Shown here: piece after piece, positions 1 to 7,797 of the stretch
How positions within the stretch are numbered: position 1 is the stretch's first letter
Layout of the letters: every line of letters begins with the position of its first letter
Source of the DNA: an uncultured Acidimicrobiales bacterium
GTDB taxonomy: Bacteria > Actinomycetota > Acidimicrobiia > Acidimicrobiales > SHLQ01
Assembly (NCBI GenBank): GCA_938023735.1
Contig: CALJDK010000131.1
Span: 1-44,770 of the forward strand
Length of the DNA stretch: 44,770 nucleotides
Direction of reading: 5' to 3'
Position numbers and translations under genes: made by a program
The notes under the pieces: model-generated
What the model saw: only the letters and a program-made list of their open reading frames with translations
What the model was told of the DNA's origin: nothing
Databases searched by the model: none

Positions 1-279
1 ATCGCCGTTGGTGCGGCTGGGGGTACCGACGCAGATAAGTGACAGGTCGGTGGTGAGCACGGCGTCTTCCACATCGAGTGTTGCCCGGAGACGCCCATCG
101 GCGACGGCCGCTTCGATCATCTCGGGAACATGCTTCTCCAAAACCGGAGTGGTGCCGGCGTTGATGGCATCGATCTTCAGGGGGTTGATATCGACGCCGA
201 CCACGTGATGTCCGGCGTCGGCGAGACATGCCGCGGACACTGCGCCGACATAGCCAAGTCCGAAAATGGAGATGTTCAT
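1..279 (-). CDS. algD: GDP-mannose 6-dehydrogenase-like protein (5' part only)
   Basis: Only the first 93 codons are in the window; the gene runs off the left edge. The N-terminus MNISIFGLGYVGAVSAACLA is a dinucleotide-binding Rossmann start (GxGYVG) and is followed by VGVDINPLKIDAIN and later ICVGTPS. These are typical of the UDP-glucose/GDP-mannose dehydrogenase family, and the wording is closest to AlgD-type GDP-mannose 6-dehydrogenases, which oxidise GDP-mannose to GDP-mannuronate using NAD. The catalytic cysteine and the C-terminal domain lie outside the window, so the exact substrate is not settled; UDP-glucose 6-dehydrogenase is the alternative. It lies downstream of asnB on the same strand and is probably co-transcribed as part of an exopolysaccharide locus. 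Confidence 0.8.
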   Translation of the reverse strand, partial: MNISIFGLGYVGAVSAACLADAGHHVVGVDINPLKIDAINAGTTPVLEKHVPEMIEAAVADGRLRATLDVEDAVLTTDLSLICVGTPSRTNGD

Positions 280-299
280 GTGCGGAGTTCTTTCGTGTC

Positions 300-325
300 T
301 TTCTTTTTTTTGGGGGGGTGGGGGT
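300..325. repeat. Homopolymer tract between asnB and algD-like gene
   Basis: Eight T are followed by seven G, one T and five G (304-324, plus strand). The tract lies 25-45 bases before the start codon of the algD-like gene, which reads on the other strand. Such tracts are prone to slippage during replication and also to sequencing error. Confidence 0.7.
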
Positions 326-344
326 CGAAGCGAACTGCGTGGGG

Positions 345-2258
345 TCACAGCGAACTGCTCGGCGAAGAGCTTCGCACGAATTGGCGATGCCAGAGCTCGA
401 AACTGAGCAGGGTGGTGAGTTGACGGCGATGGTTCCGAGCGCCCGATTGATGTTCGCGCAGAATCCGATCGAGTTCAGCTCGTTCGAAGAACTCACCGCA
501 CGCCGAGTCGGGGGCGAGCATCGTGTCGTTGAGAAAGGAATCGAGCGCTCCCTGAAACCAGGTATCGACCGGCGTGGCGAAACCCCGCTTGATGCGGTTG
601 ATCACATGGTCGGGCAACCAATTTTCGGCTGCCTTCTTGTGTACGTGTTTGGTGTTGCGACCGCGGAGTTTGAAGTCGGAGGGGAGCGACTCGACGAACT
701 CCATGATCTCCACATCGATCAGTGGCACTCGAGTCTCGAGTGAGTTGGCCATCGATAGCTTGTCGCCGTAGAGGAGTAGGTCGTCGGGTAGCGACATGCG
801 GCTGTCGATGTAGAGCAATTGGGCGAGGCCACCGAGATGGGTGACATCGCGTTGCCAGTACCGCATTGGACTGGCCGCATCGATATCGAGAACCTCAGTC
901 GTGAGGTCGCCATGCATCAAGGCCGCAACGTCGGTATCGCCAAACACGCTGTGAATGTTGACGAAACGGCTGAGGGCATCGTGCTCGCCGAGAGATTCGG
1001 TAGCGCGGCGCAGGCGAGACGTATGCCGGTTGGAGTCGGGTAGTCGGTCGATGACCGCATGGGTGAGCGGATTGTCGACCAACCAACGCACGTTTGTTCC
1101 GTAACGTTCGCCGAAGTAACGGTGGTATCCGGCCCAGGGTTCGTCGGCGCCCTGGCCGGTGAGCACCACTTTCACGTGATCGCTGGCCCGTTTGGTGAGC
1201 TCGTAGTAGGCGAAGGTGCTCTGGCTGAGCACCGGTTCTTCGAGATGCCAGGTGGAGGTTTGAAAGAAGTCGGCGAAGTCGTCGATCTCGATTTCGAACG
1301 AGGTGTGGTCGGTGCCCAACAAGCTTGCGGTCTCGGCGGCATCGTCGATCTCGTCCCACTCGAAATCGGCTCCGAACCCCACGGTGAAGGACTGCACCGG
1401 GTCGGTCTGCGCGCCATCTCCGGTCGAAAGACACATGGCGGCGGTTACGATTCCCGAGTCGACGCCGCCCGACAGCAGCGACCCGACGGGAACGTCGCTC
1501 ACCATCTGCCGGTCAACGGCCTGGTTGACCAGCGTCGTGTAGTGCTCGACCGCATCGTCGACGCTGATGTTGTTGTCGATGCGCGGCACCGTGGTCCAGA
1601 ACCGTTCAACCCGTACGCCATGGCTGCCGGCTAGGAGCCGGTGTCCGGGTTGAAGCTTTTTGATGTTCTTGAACAGGGTGAATGGCGACGGCAGGTAGCC
1701 ATAGGTGAGAAAGATTCGCAGGGCCTCGGGGTCGACCTCGCGAGGCACGGTGGTGTCGGCGAGAATGGCTCGAAGTTCGGAGCCGAACACCAGACGCCGC
1801 CCATCGTCGAAGTAGTAGAGCGGCTTGATGCCCATGTGGTCGCGGGCCAGCATGAGCTGTTGGCTGGACTTGTCCCATACCGCCAGACCAAACATGCCGT
1901 TGAGCTTGGTTGTGAGCTGAGGTCCCCAGCGGTCGTAGCCGTGCACGATGGTTTCGGTGTCAGATGCCGTCCGGAACTGGTGGCCGACGCTTTCGAGCTC
2001 GCGTCGGAGCTCGCGAAAGTTGTAAATCTCACCGTTAAGCATCGCCCAGGTCGACTCGTCGGCGTTGGTCATTGGCTGATGCCCGCCCTCGATATCGATG
2101 ATCGAGAGCCGTCGAAAACCGAAGCCGACACCGGAATCGAGAAAGTAGCCAGAGTCGTCGGGACCACGGTGCACCATCGAGTTGGCCATGGCTTGCAGGA
2201 GGTCGGGCTCGACCGGTTCTCGGGTGACGTAGTGAAAGACGCCGGCGATGCCGCACAT
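345..2258 (-). CDS. asnB: Asparagine synthase (glutamine-hydrolysing)
   Basis: Makes asparagine from aspartate, ATP and glutamine-derived ammonia; homologues in polysaccharide loci can amidate other carboxylates. The start at 2258 is set by the N-terminal nucleophile: the protein must begin Met-Cys-Gly (CGIAGVF), so the nine upstream in-frame codons are excluded. The glutaminase domain fills about residues 1-200 (HRGPDDSG, LNGEIYNF). The synthetase domain follows, with the PP-loop SGGVDS near residue 260 and GADEPWAGYHRYF later. The 637-residue length is normal. The start is preceded by TACCTT at 2267-2272 and a GTGACT -35-like hexamer 17 bases further up, which suggests a leaderless or very short-leader transcript. 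It is divergent from the glmU-like gene and upstream of the algD-like gene, so a role in the glycan locus is plausible. Confidence 0.93.
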   Translation of the reverse strand: MCGIAGVFHYVTREPVEPDLLQAMANSMVHRGPDDSGYFLDSGVGFGFRRLSIIDIEGGHQPMTNADESTWAMLNGEIYNFRELRRELESVGHQFRTASDTETIVHGYDRWGPQLTTKLNGMFGLAVWDKSSQQLMLARDHMGIKPLYYFDDGRRLVFGSELRAILADTTVPREVDPEALRIFLTYGYLPSPFTLFKNIKKLQPGHRLLAGSHGVRVERFWTTVPRIDNNISVDDAVEHYTTLVNQAVDRQMVSDVPVGSLLSGGVDSGIVTAAMCLSTGDGAQTDPVQSFTVGFGADFEWDEIDDAAETASLLGTDHTSFEIEIDDFADFFQTSTWHLEEPVLSQSTFAYYELTKRASDHVKVVLTGQGADEPWAGYHRYFGERYGTNVRWLVDNPLTHAVIDRLPDSNRHTSRLRRATESLGEHDALSRFVNIHSVFGDTDVAALMHGDLTTEVLDIDAASPMRYWQRDVTHLGGLAQLLYIDSRMSLPDDLLLYGDKLSMANSLETRVPLIDVEIMEFVESLPSDFKLRGRNTKHVHKKAAENWLPDHVINRIKRGFATPVDTWFQGALDSFLNDTMLAPDSACGEFFERAELDRILREHQSGARNHRRQLTTLLSFELWHRQFVRSSSPSSSL

Positions 2259-2266
2259 AGCCTTGA

Positions 2267-2295
2267 AAGGTACCATCGAAATCACGCAGAGTCAC
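2267..2295 (-). promoter_or_regulatory. Predicted promoter for asnB
   Basis: On the minus strand a -35-like GTGACT (2290-2295) is separated by 17 bases from a -10-like TACCTT (2267-2272), which ends 8 bases before the asnB ATG. Matches are 4 of 6 to the -35 consensus plus the actinobacterial TAnnnT -10 pattern. Confidence 0.45.
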
Positions 2296-2326
2296 AGCAA
2301 AAAACACTCTAAGTGGTCGACAGGGA

Positions 2327-3622
2327 ATGGGATTCTTGCTAAACCTTAGAGAAGTGACAACGCACCAATCGCGACCGGATTCCCCCTCCTCGGGCGCTCT
2401 TCCCGCCGGCCCACCAGCCGATGTTTCCGCCATTGTTTTGGCGGCCGGAAGCAGCTCGCGCCTGCGCACCACTAGTCGTCCCGGACTTCTCGAGGACCTC
2501 TGTGGGCAACCGATTGTCGCCTCGGTCTTTGGTGCGGTTGCCGATGCAGGAATCTCTGCCGGTAGTTCTGGTGGCGTGTCTGGTGGAGTAGCAATCGTGG
2601 TTGCCGCCGGCGCAGAAGACGTGGTCAAAACCCTCCACAGCCGAATTGGCGACACCGGCGTCGTGTTTGCCGAACAGTACGTGCAACGCGGTACCGGTGA
2701 TGCGGTCTTGGCCGGCCTGGCGGCTCTCGACGATCGGCGATACTCCGCCGGGTACCTCGATGCTGCCTCCTCGGCCGACTACCTCGACGATGACGGTCAC
2801 GTGCTCATCGTGCACGGTGACCTTCCGCTCCTTACCGCCGACCTTCTTGTCCAACTCGTCGATCATCACCAACAAACCGGTGCCGAGGCCACGGTGCTCG
2901 CCTCACCAGCAGTCGGCCCCTTCACCAACCGACCTCGGCTTCGACGCAAGCCATCCGGGGCGCTCGACTCCATCGCCACCCACGGTGTTCTTCTGACCGA
3001 CAGCTTGGACGAAGCGGATGCCGAGGTCGATAATCAGCTGCTTGCGGTCACCGGTTGCTACATGGTTCGCCGCGGACATTTGGCTGCAGCGATCCGCCGC
3101 ACCACTCCACAAAACCCGCGAGGCGAATTCAACCTCAACGACGCGCTCGTCGTACTGGCCAGCGCCGGACACAAGGTCGAAACGCTTGTGGTGGGAGACG
3201 GAACCGACCCGCACAGCCTCGACTCGCTTCGAAGTATCGGAAGCTACGAAGACCTGGCCATGGCCGAAGCCATGATGCGGCAACGCATCACCACGAGTTG
3301 GATGGCCCGAGGTGTTCGCATGGTCGATCCCTCGCGCACCTACATTGACGCCGATGTGGTGCTTGGAACCGGCGTTACTCTTCAACCCGGAACCATTCTT
3401 CGCGGGTTCACCGTCGTCGGCGACCACGCCGAGGTCGGTCCCGATACCCATCTCACCGATTGCGCCATTGGCCAACGTGCCAAGGTGATTCGAACAACCG
3501 GACGTGACGCCGAAGTCGGCCCCGACGCCGTCGTCGGACCGTTCGCGGCGCTCGAGCCAGGGGCCCAAATCGCACCCAACGCGATTACCGGCCCCAACTT
3601 CGTCGGCCAATACAGCGACTAG
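2327..3622 (+). CDS. glmU: GlmU-like nucleotidyltransferase with degenerate active sites and truncated acetyltransferase domain
   Basis: GlmU normally makes UDP-N-acetylglucosamine in two steps: a C-terminal acetyltransferase and an N-terminal uridylyltransferase. This 431-residue protein sits directly before prs, the usual actinobacterial glmU position. It keeps the frame of the family: VLAAG near residue 40, QRGTGDAV, VHGDLPLL and GEFNLND. Compared with E. coli GlmU several key positions differ. The PKVL lysine (K25) is Gly in RPGLL, the GxGTRM loop is GSSSRL, and Asn169 and the Mg ligand Asn227 are not evident; the aspartate of GDxP is kept. The left-handed beta-helix starts (residues about 320-425) but stops at GPFAALEPG, before the region holding the acetyltransferase catalytic His and CoA site. 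Only 76 bases separate it from prs, so no lost C-terminus lies downstream. GTG at 2354 is an alternative start. Confidence 0.7.
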   Translation: MGFLLNLREVTTHQSRPDSPSSGALPAGPPADVSAIVLAAGSSSRLRTTSRPGLLEDLCGQPIVASVFGAVADAGISAGSSGGVSGGVAIVVAAGAEDVVKTLHSRIGDTGVVFAEQYVQRGTGDAVLAGLAALDDRRYSAGYLDAASSADYLDDDGHVLIVHGDLPLLTADLLVQLVDHHQQTGAEATVLASPAVGPFTNRPRLRRKPSGALDSIATHGVLLTDSLDEADAEVDNQLLAVTGCYMVRRGHLAAAIRRTTPQNPRGEFNLNDALVVLASAGHKVETLVVGDGTDPHSLDSLRSIGSYEDLAMAEAMMRQRITTSWMARGVRMVDPSRTYIDADVVLGTGVTLQPGTILRGFTVVGDHAEVGPDTHLTDCAIGQRAKVIRTTGRDAEVGPDAVVGPFAALEPGAQIAPNAITGPNFVGQYSD

Positions 3623-3698
3623 TCGAGCGTCGCCTACCATGCGACGTGGTGGCTCGACGCCACCTCCTGCGAAACTGTCGAGCGTGAGGCTGCCCCCC

Positions 3699-4721
3699 GT
3701 GGAGCTTGTAACAAAGAAGCACCTGTATCTGGTGAGTGGACGCGCCAGCCAAACGCTCGCCGCTGATATCGCGCAGGAGCTGAGTGTTCCTTTAGGTGAT
3801 GCCGGAATCGCCGAGTTCGCGAACGGCGAAATCCACTGCCGGTACCAAGAGTCGATCCGTGGCACCGACGTGTTCATCATCAACACCCACTCGGCGTTCG
3901 AAGAGCAATCGATCAACGATGCTCTGATGGAGCAACTCATCATGGTCGACGCCGCTCGCCGGGCATCGGCAAAGCGAATCACCGTGGTGGCGCCGTTCTA
4001 CGGCTACGCCCGTCAGGACCGCAAGGCCAACGGTCGCGAACCAATCACGGCAAAGCTCGTTGCCCAACTGTTCAAGGCGGCAGGCGCAAGCCGGCTCGTG
4101 TCGGTCGACCTGCACTCCAACCAGATCCAGGGCTTCTTCGACGGCCCGGTCGACCATCTCACCGCTCGGCCGGTGTTGCTCGATTTCTTGCGCGATCTCC
4201 GCGACAGTATCGCCAGTGACGACACCGCCAATGGTCTCACCGGCGACAGTCTCGTCATCGTGTCGCCCGATGCCGGCCGCGTGAAGGTTGCCGAGCGCTA
4301 TGCAAAAGAGCTCGATGCCGACCTGGCCATCGTGCACAAGCGCCGGTCGACAAGCGAGAAAAACACGGTCGAGGCCAAAGACGTCGTTGGCGAAGTCGAA
4401 GGTCGGGTCTGCGTGCTTATCGACGACATGATCGACACCGGCGGCACCATCGTCGCTGCCGCCGACATCCTGCAAGAAAAGGGAGCTACCGAGATCTTCG
4501 CGGCATGTACCCACGGTGTGTTCTCGGGGCCGGCAATCGATCGTATTAAGAAGTCGCCGATCCGCAAGGTCGTCACCACCGATACCTTGCCGCTTCCGCC
4601 TGAACGCAAGTGCGACAAGATCGAAATTGTGTCGGTATCGGCCATCTTGGCCCGCGCCATTCACGCCGTCTTTGAAGACACCAGCGTCAGCGAGATCTTT
4701 GGCGGCGACAACTACTCGTAA
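3699..4721 (+). CDS. prs: Ribose-phosphate pyrophosphokinase (PRPP synthetase)
   Basis: Transfers pyrophosphate from ATP to ribose 5-phosphate to give PRPP, the precursor of purines, pyrimidines, His, Trp and NAD. The sequence shows the family signatures in order: FANGEIHCRYQESIRG, YARQDRK, DLHSNQIQGFF (near residue 137, the divalent-cation/ATP region) and the PRPP-binding loop DDMIDTGGT (near residue 241). The start is GTG 3699, because GAGG lies 9 bases upstream and the protein then begins directly before KKHLYLVSGR; ATG 3639 and GTG 3684 are in frame but would add non-homologous residues. The 340-residue length fits. glmU-prs adjacency is the conserved actinobacterial order. Confidence 0.95.
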   Translation: MELVTKKHLYLVSGRASQTLAADIAQELSVPLGDAGIAEFANGEIHCRYQESIRGTDVFIINTHSAFEEQSINDALMEQLIMVDAARRASAKRITVVAPFYGYARQDRKANGREPITAKLVAQLFKAAGASRLVSVDLHSNQIQGFFDGPVDHLTARPVLLDFLRDLRDSIASDDTANGLTGDSLVIVSPDAGRVKVAERYAKELDADLAIVHKRRSTSEKNTVEAKDVVGEVEGRVCVLIDDMIDTGGTIVAAADILQEKGATEIFAACTHGVFSGPAIDRIKKSPIRKVVTTDTLPLPPERKCDKIEIVSVSAILARAIHAVFEDTSVSEIFGGDNYS

Positions 4722-4792
4722 CGGCATTCTTGAACACACCCGACGATGGTTGGCTCCCGTGCCGAACGATCGGGTTTGCGGTATTTCGCAAC

Positions 4793-4807
4793 TAAGCTCC
4801 TCCCCGT
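4793..4807 (+). promoter_or_regulatory. -10-like element before the glycosyltransferase gene
   Basis: TAAGCT (4793-4798) ends 9 bases before ATG 4808 and matches the TAnnnT actinobacterial -10. No clear -35 is visible. This would start the plus-strand glycan transcript separately from prs. Confidence 0.3.
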
Positions 4808-5527
4808 ATGTCGTCGCCAGATGTAACCGCTGTCGTAAACCTCCATCGCGAGCGCGAGACCTGTGTGCCAACGCTACGGAGCCTCAAGGCCGCGGCCGAG
4901 TACGCCGAAGAGCAGGGACTTTCTGTCGAGCGGCTGGTTCTTCTCGACAATGCCGACGATCGCACGCGAGCGGTTGCGCAGAAAATTTTGGGCGATACGC
5001 CTCGTTACGTCGAGTCGACTGCGGGCGATCTTGGTCTGGCGCGAAACCGAGCAGCCAACGAAGCTGCGGGCACCTACACCTGCTTTCTCGACGGCGATGA
5101 CCTGTGGGGGTTTCGTTGGATCGCTCGTGCCTTTGCCGCGGCCGATGCCGCCGACACCGACGCCGTGTGGCACCCGGCAGCGAACTTTGTTTCGGGCAAA
5201 ATGCCACACGTGTATCACCACCTCGGTAGCGAACACCGCATGTTCAAGTCGTCGCGGTTTCGGCTTCACAACGGTTGGACGGCGTTGTCGTTTGCCAAGA
5301 CTTCGATCTATCGCGAAATCCCGTATCCGCCCAACCTGCTCAAGAGCGGGTTCGGCTACGAGGACTGGAGCTGGAACACCGAAACGCTTCGTCGCGGGAT
5401 CCCGCACCGCGTGGTCGAAGGAACCTCGCACTACATCAATAAGCGGGAATCTTCGCTGCTGACCAGCAGCATCCATGCACTACCGACCAGGTATCACACG
5501 CTCGACTGGGACGCGCTCAATGTTTGA
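4808..5527 (+). CDS. Family 2-type glycosyltransferase
   Basis: A 239-residue GT-A fold glycosyltransferase, predicted to transfer a sugar from a nucleotide-sugar donor to a growing glycan in the cytoplasm. Visible are the N-terminal strand VTAVVNLHRE, the nucleotide-contact region RLVLLDNADD, LGLARNRAA, and the metal-binding FLDGDD motif near residue 94 (equivalent to DxD). GYEDWSWN near residue 180 resembles the acidic catalytic ED motif of the family. It has no membrane segments. The next gene starts inside its last codons (8-base overlap), so the two are translationally coupled. Donor and acceptor cannot be read from sequence. Confidence 0.82.
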   Translation: MSSPDVTAVVNLHRERETCVPTLRSLKAAAEYAEEQGLSVERLVLLDNADDRTRAVAQKILGDTPRYVESTAGDLGLARNRAANEAAGTYTCFLDGDDLWGFRWIARAFAAADAADTDAVWHPAANFVSGKMPHVYHHLGSEHRMFKSSRFRLHNGWTALSFAKTSIYREIPYPPNLLKSGFGYEDWSWNTETLRRGIPHRVVEGTSHYINKRESSLLTSSIHALPTRYHTLDWDALNV

Positions 5528-7790
5528 GGTCACCGATAGCGAACGAGCCCATCTGCGCCAGGCGTTCATGCGCGGGTTCTACCAGCGCAGCGTCGGAACC
5601 TTCACCGGTCCGATCCCCGGCCTCAGCGGCATTCCGCTGTTTGAGCACTTTTTTCAGCACGGCCTTGAACGCAACGTTTCGCCGACCATGTTTTTCGACT
5701 CGGCGTACTACCAGTCGCAGCTTCCCCAGCCGATCGAGCTTCCCTTTATCCTGCACTTCATGCGCCAAGGTGCGGCCGCGGGACTCAAACCGCACCGGCT
5801 CATCGACCCGGCTTTCATCGCCGACCAGGAGGGCTACACCGACCGCTCGACCGTGTTGGGGTGGCTCAATACCGACGACGGCCGGGCGGCACGGACCCAT
5901 CCACTGTTTTGGGGCGACTACTACCTCGAGTCGAATCCCGACATCGAAATTCCCGACACCAGCGCCCTCGGCCACTACCTTTCTCATCCGTTCCAGCTGA
6001 AGCAAAAGTCGCCCCGCGAACCCAACCCCTTCTTTACGTCGCGTTGGTATGCCGACCACTCGTCCTGGGACGAGACTGACCCCACAACACCACTCGAGCA
6101 CTTTGTCGCGAAGGGATTACTCGACGACCTATCGCCGACGCCGCTGTTCGATCGATCGCACTACCGCGATGAAAGCGGCATTGGGCGCGGCCCCGAAGCG
6201 CCCGTTTCGGCGTATCTGCACTTCATGACCGAGGGTCTCTGGAACAACATCAGCCCGCATTCGATGATCGACCCGGAATTCATGATGAGCCGCTTCGGCG
6301 ACATGCTTCCGCCCGGGCAGCCCGCCGCGCTCTACTACCTTCGCACCGAACACGAACAGCTCCTGCAACCCTGCCCGCGGTTCCATCCGCGTGGTGTGCA
6401 CGGATTTAAGATTGGCGAGAACCGGCAATCGGATTGGCGCGGCCACGTGCTCGAGCGTTACCTCATGGGCGATGCCCGAGGAACCCGACTCGAGGCACCG
6501 CTCATGGTGAAGGGCGATGTGTACGACGAACTTCTTGCCGTCGGCGAGATCGCGCCCGACTATGCCGTGTCGTTTCTCGAACAAGCCGATGGCTTGCAGC
6601 GCCAGAACTTCAATGTGTTTCTCGACCCCCGCACTCGATTGCTCGACATGCTCGACGCCGAAGTCCCCGACGGCACCAAGGCCATCATCGCCATCCCCGC
6701 GTTCCGCCATGGCGGCGCCGAACTCATCGCCTCGAATATCGCCAAGGTATTCGCCGAGCAGAGCATCCCGACGGTAATCATGGTCACCGAGCTGGCCGTG
6801 ACGGCCGACCTCGGATGGTTCCCCGAAGGTCAACCCATCGTCGACCTAGCCTCGATGCGCAAGCAGCTTTCGATGAACCCCGACGACGTGGTTCGGGTGC
6901 TCGGCGAGTTTTTCCTCGGGGTCGAACCCGCAGTGCTGGTCAACGTCAACTCGACCGTTCTGTGGCAGACCTACAAGACCTACGGCCTCACGCTCTCGCA
7001 GGTAATGAGCTTGTGGACCAACCTGTTCTGTTTTGACTACGACACCAACGGTTTCCCGGTCGGATACGCGAACCAACTGGTCGAAACCATCGATTACCTC
7101 GACACGATTCTTGTCGACAACCAGACCTTCGCCGACCTGCTTTGCGAGCGGTTCGGCTTCGGTGGAGCCGACGCCGAAAAGTTCACCGTAAGTCGTACCC
7201 CGATGCTTGCCGAACTCGAGACGAAGTCCTCATTTACCATCGCCGAAGGGGCCCGGCCCCAGGCGTTGTGGACCGGTCGGTTCGCCCCGCAGAAGCGGCC
7301 AGATTTCTGCTACGAAGTTGCAGCGTTGGTTCCCGAGGTCGACTTTGTGATGTTTGGAACCGGCGATCAGCGACCACCCGAGTCGCTCGAGAACGCCATC
7401 GACGCCGGTGTGTATGACTCGTTCGCTGGTATCGCCCCGTGGGAGTACGATCTCTTCTTCCACACCGCTGCGTGGGAGGGCCTTCCCGTGTCTATCGTCG
7501 AGGCCGCTGGCGCTGGTCTTCCCGTGGTCGCACCGCTCGTGGGTGGCATCGGTGAGATCCTCGATGATGGCACCGGCTACCCATTGGCACCTGACGCCAC
7601 CCCCGAAGAGTACGCCGCTGCTGTCCGCTCCTGTATTGCGGACCGAACCGCCGCTGCAACCCGCGCCGCAGCGCTGCGCGAACGGGTTGGCCACATGCAT
7701 AGTTGGGCCAACTTCGATCAAGTTGTGCGCAGCCGCATCGATGCGTTGAATGCGCCCCGCCCCGGACCGTTCAAACGCTTCACCCTGTAG
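5520..7790 (+). CDS. Glycosyltransferase (GT4-type) with six N-terminal repeats
   Basis: A 756-residue protein in two parts. Residues about 35-285 contain six divergent units of roughly 30-60 residues. Each has a core like SPTMFFDSAYY, KPHRLIDPAF, HPLFWGDYYL, PNPFFTSRWY, SPTPLFDRSHY or SPHSMIDPEF, and most are linked by a LxHFxxxGxxxxxSP stretch. Residues about 385-745 form a GT-B glycosyltransferase: AFRHGGAELIASN early, LWTGRFAPQKRPD in the middle, and the donor-binding EGLPVSIVEAAGAGLPVV near 655-672. The start is ATG 5520, overlapping the upstream stop; an upstream in-frame ATG at 5475 lies inside the previous gene. The repeats may bind glycan or a scaffold, which is inference. It ends 7 bases from the convergent gene at 7798. 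Confidence 0.82.
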   Translation: MFEVTDSERAHLRQAFMRGFYQRSVGTFTGPIPGLSGIPLFEHFFQHGLERNVSPTMFFDSAYYQSQLPQPIELPFILHFMRQGAAAGLKPHRLIDPAFIADQEGYTDRSTVLGWLNTDDGRAARTHPLFWGDYYLESNPDIEIPDTSALGHYLSHPFQLKQKSPREPNPFFTSRWYADHSSWDETDPTTPLEHFVAKGLLDDLSPTPLFDRSHYRDESGIGRGPEAPVSAYLHFMTEGLWNNISPHSMIDPEFMMSRFGDMLPPGQPAALYYLRTEHEQLLQPCPRFHPRGVHGFKIGENRQSDWRGHVLERYLMGDARGTRLEAPLMVKGDVYDELLAVGEIAPDYAVSFLEQADGLQRQNFNVFLDPRTRLLDMLDAEVPDGTKAIIAIPAFRHGGAELIASNIAKVFAEQSIPTVIMVTELAVTADLGWFPEGQPIVDLASMRKQLSMNPDDVVRVLGEFFLGVEPAVLVNVNSTVLWQTYKTYGLTLSQVMSLWTNLFCFDYDTNGFPVGYANQLVETIDYLDTILVDNQTFADLLCERFGFGGADAEKFTVSRTPMLAELETKSSFTIAEGARPQALWTGRFAPQKRPDFCYEVAALVPEVDFVMFGTGDQRPPESLENAIDAGVYDSFAGIAPWEYDLFFHTAAWEGLPVSIVEAAGAGLPVVAPLVGGIGEILDDGTGYPLAPDATPEEYAAAVRSCIADRTAAATRAAALRERVGHMHSWANFDQVVRSRIDALNAPRPGPFKRFTL

Positions 7791-7797
7791 GTCGCGA

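Noticed and set aside
4722-4807. Inverted sequences between prs and the next gene as a tRNA
   Set aside because: The paired segments (CCCGAC and CGATCGGG) cannot build a cloverleaf, and there is no T-loop or acceptor stem.
2903-4871. Long minus-strand open frames opposite the glmU-like and prs genes
   Set aside because: They are antisense shadows in GC-rich DNA; the plus-strand products match known families and these do not.
5475-5527. Possible frameshift between the two glycosyltransferases at 5.5 kb
   Set aside because: Both proteins are complete for their families, and an 8-base overlap with ATG 5520 is a normal operon junction.
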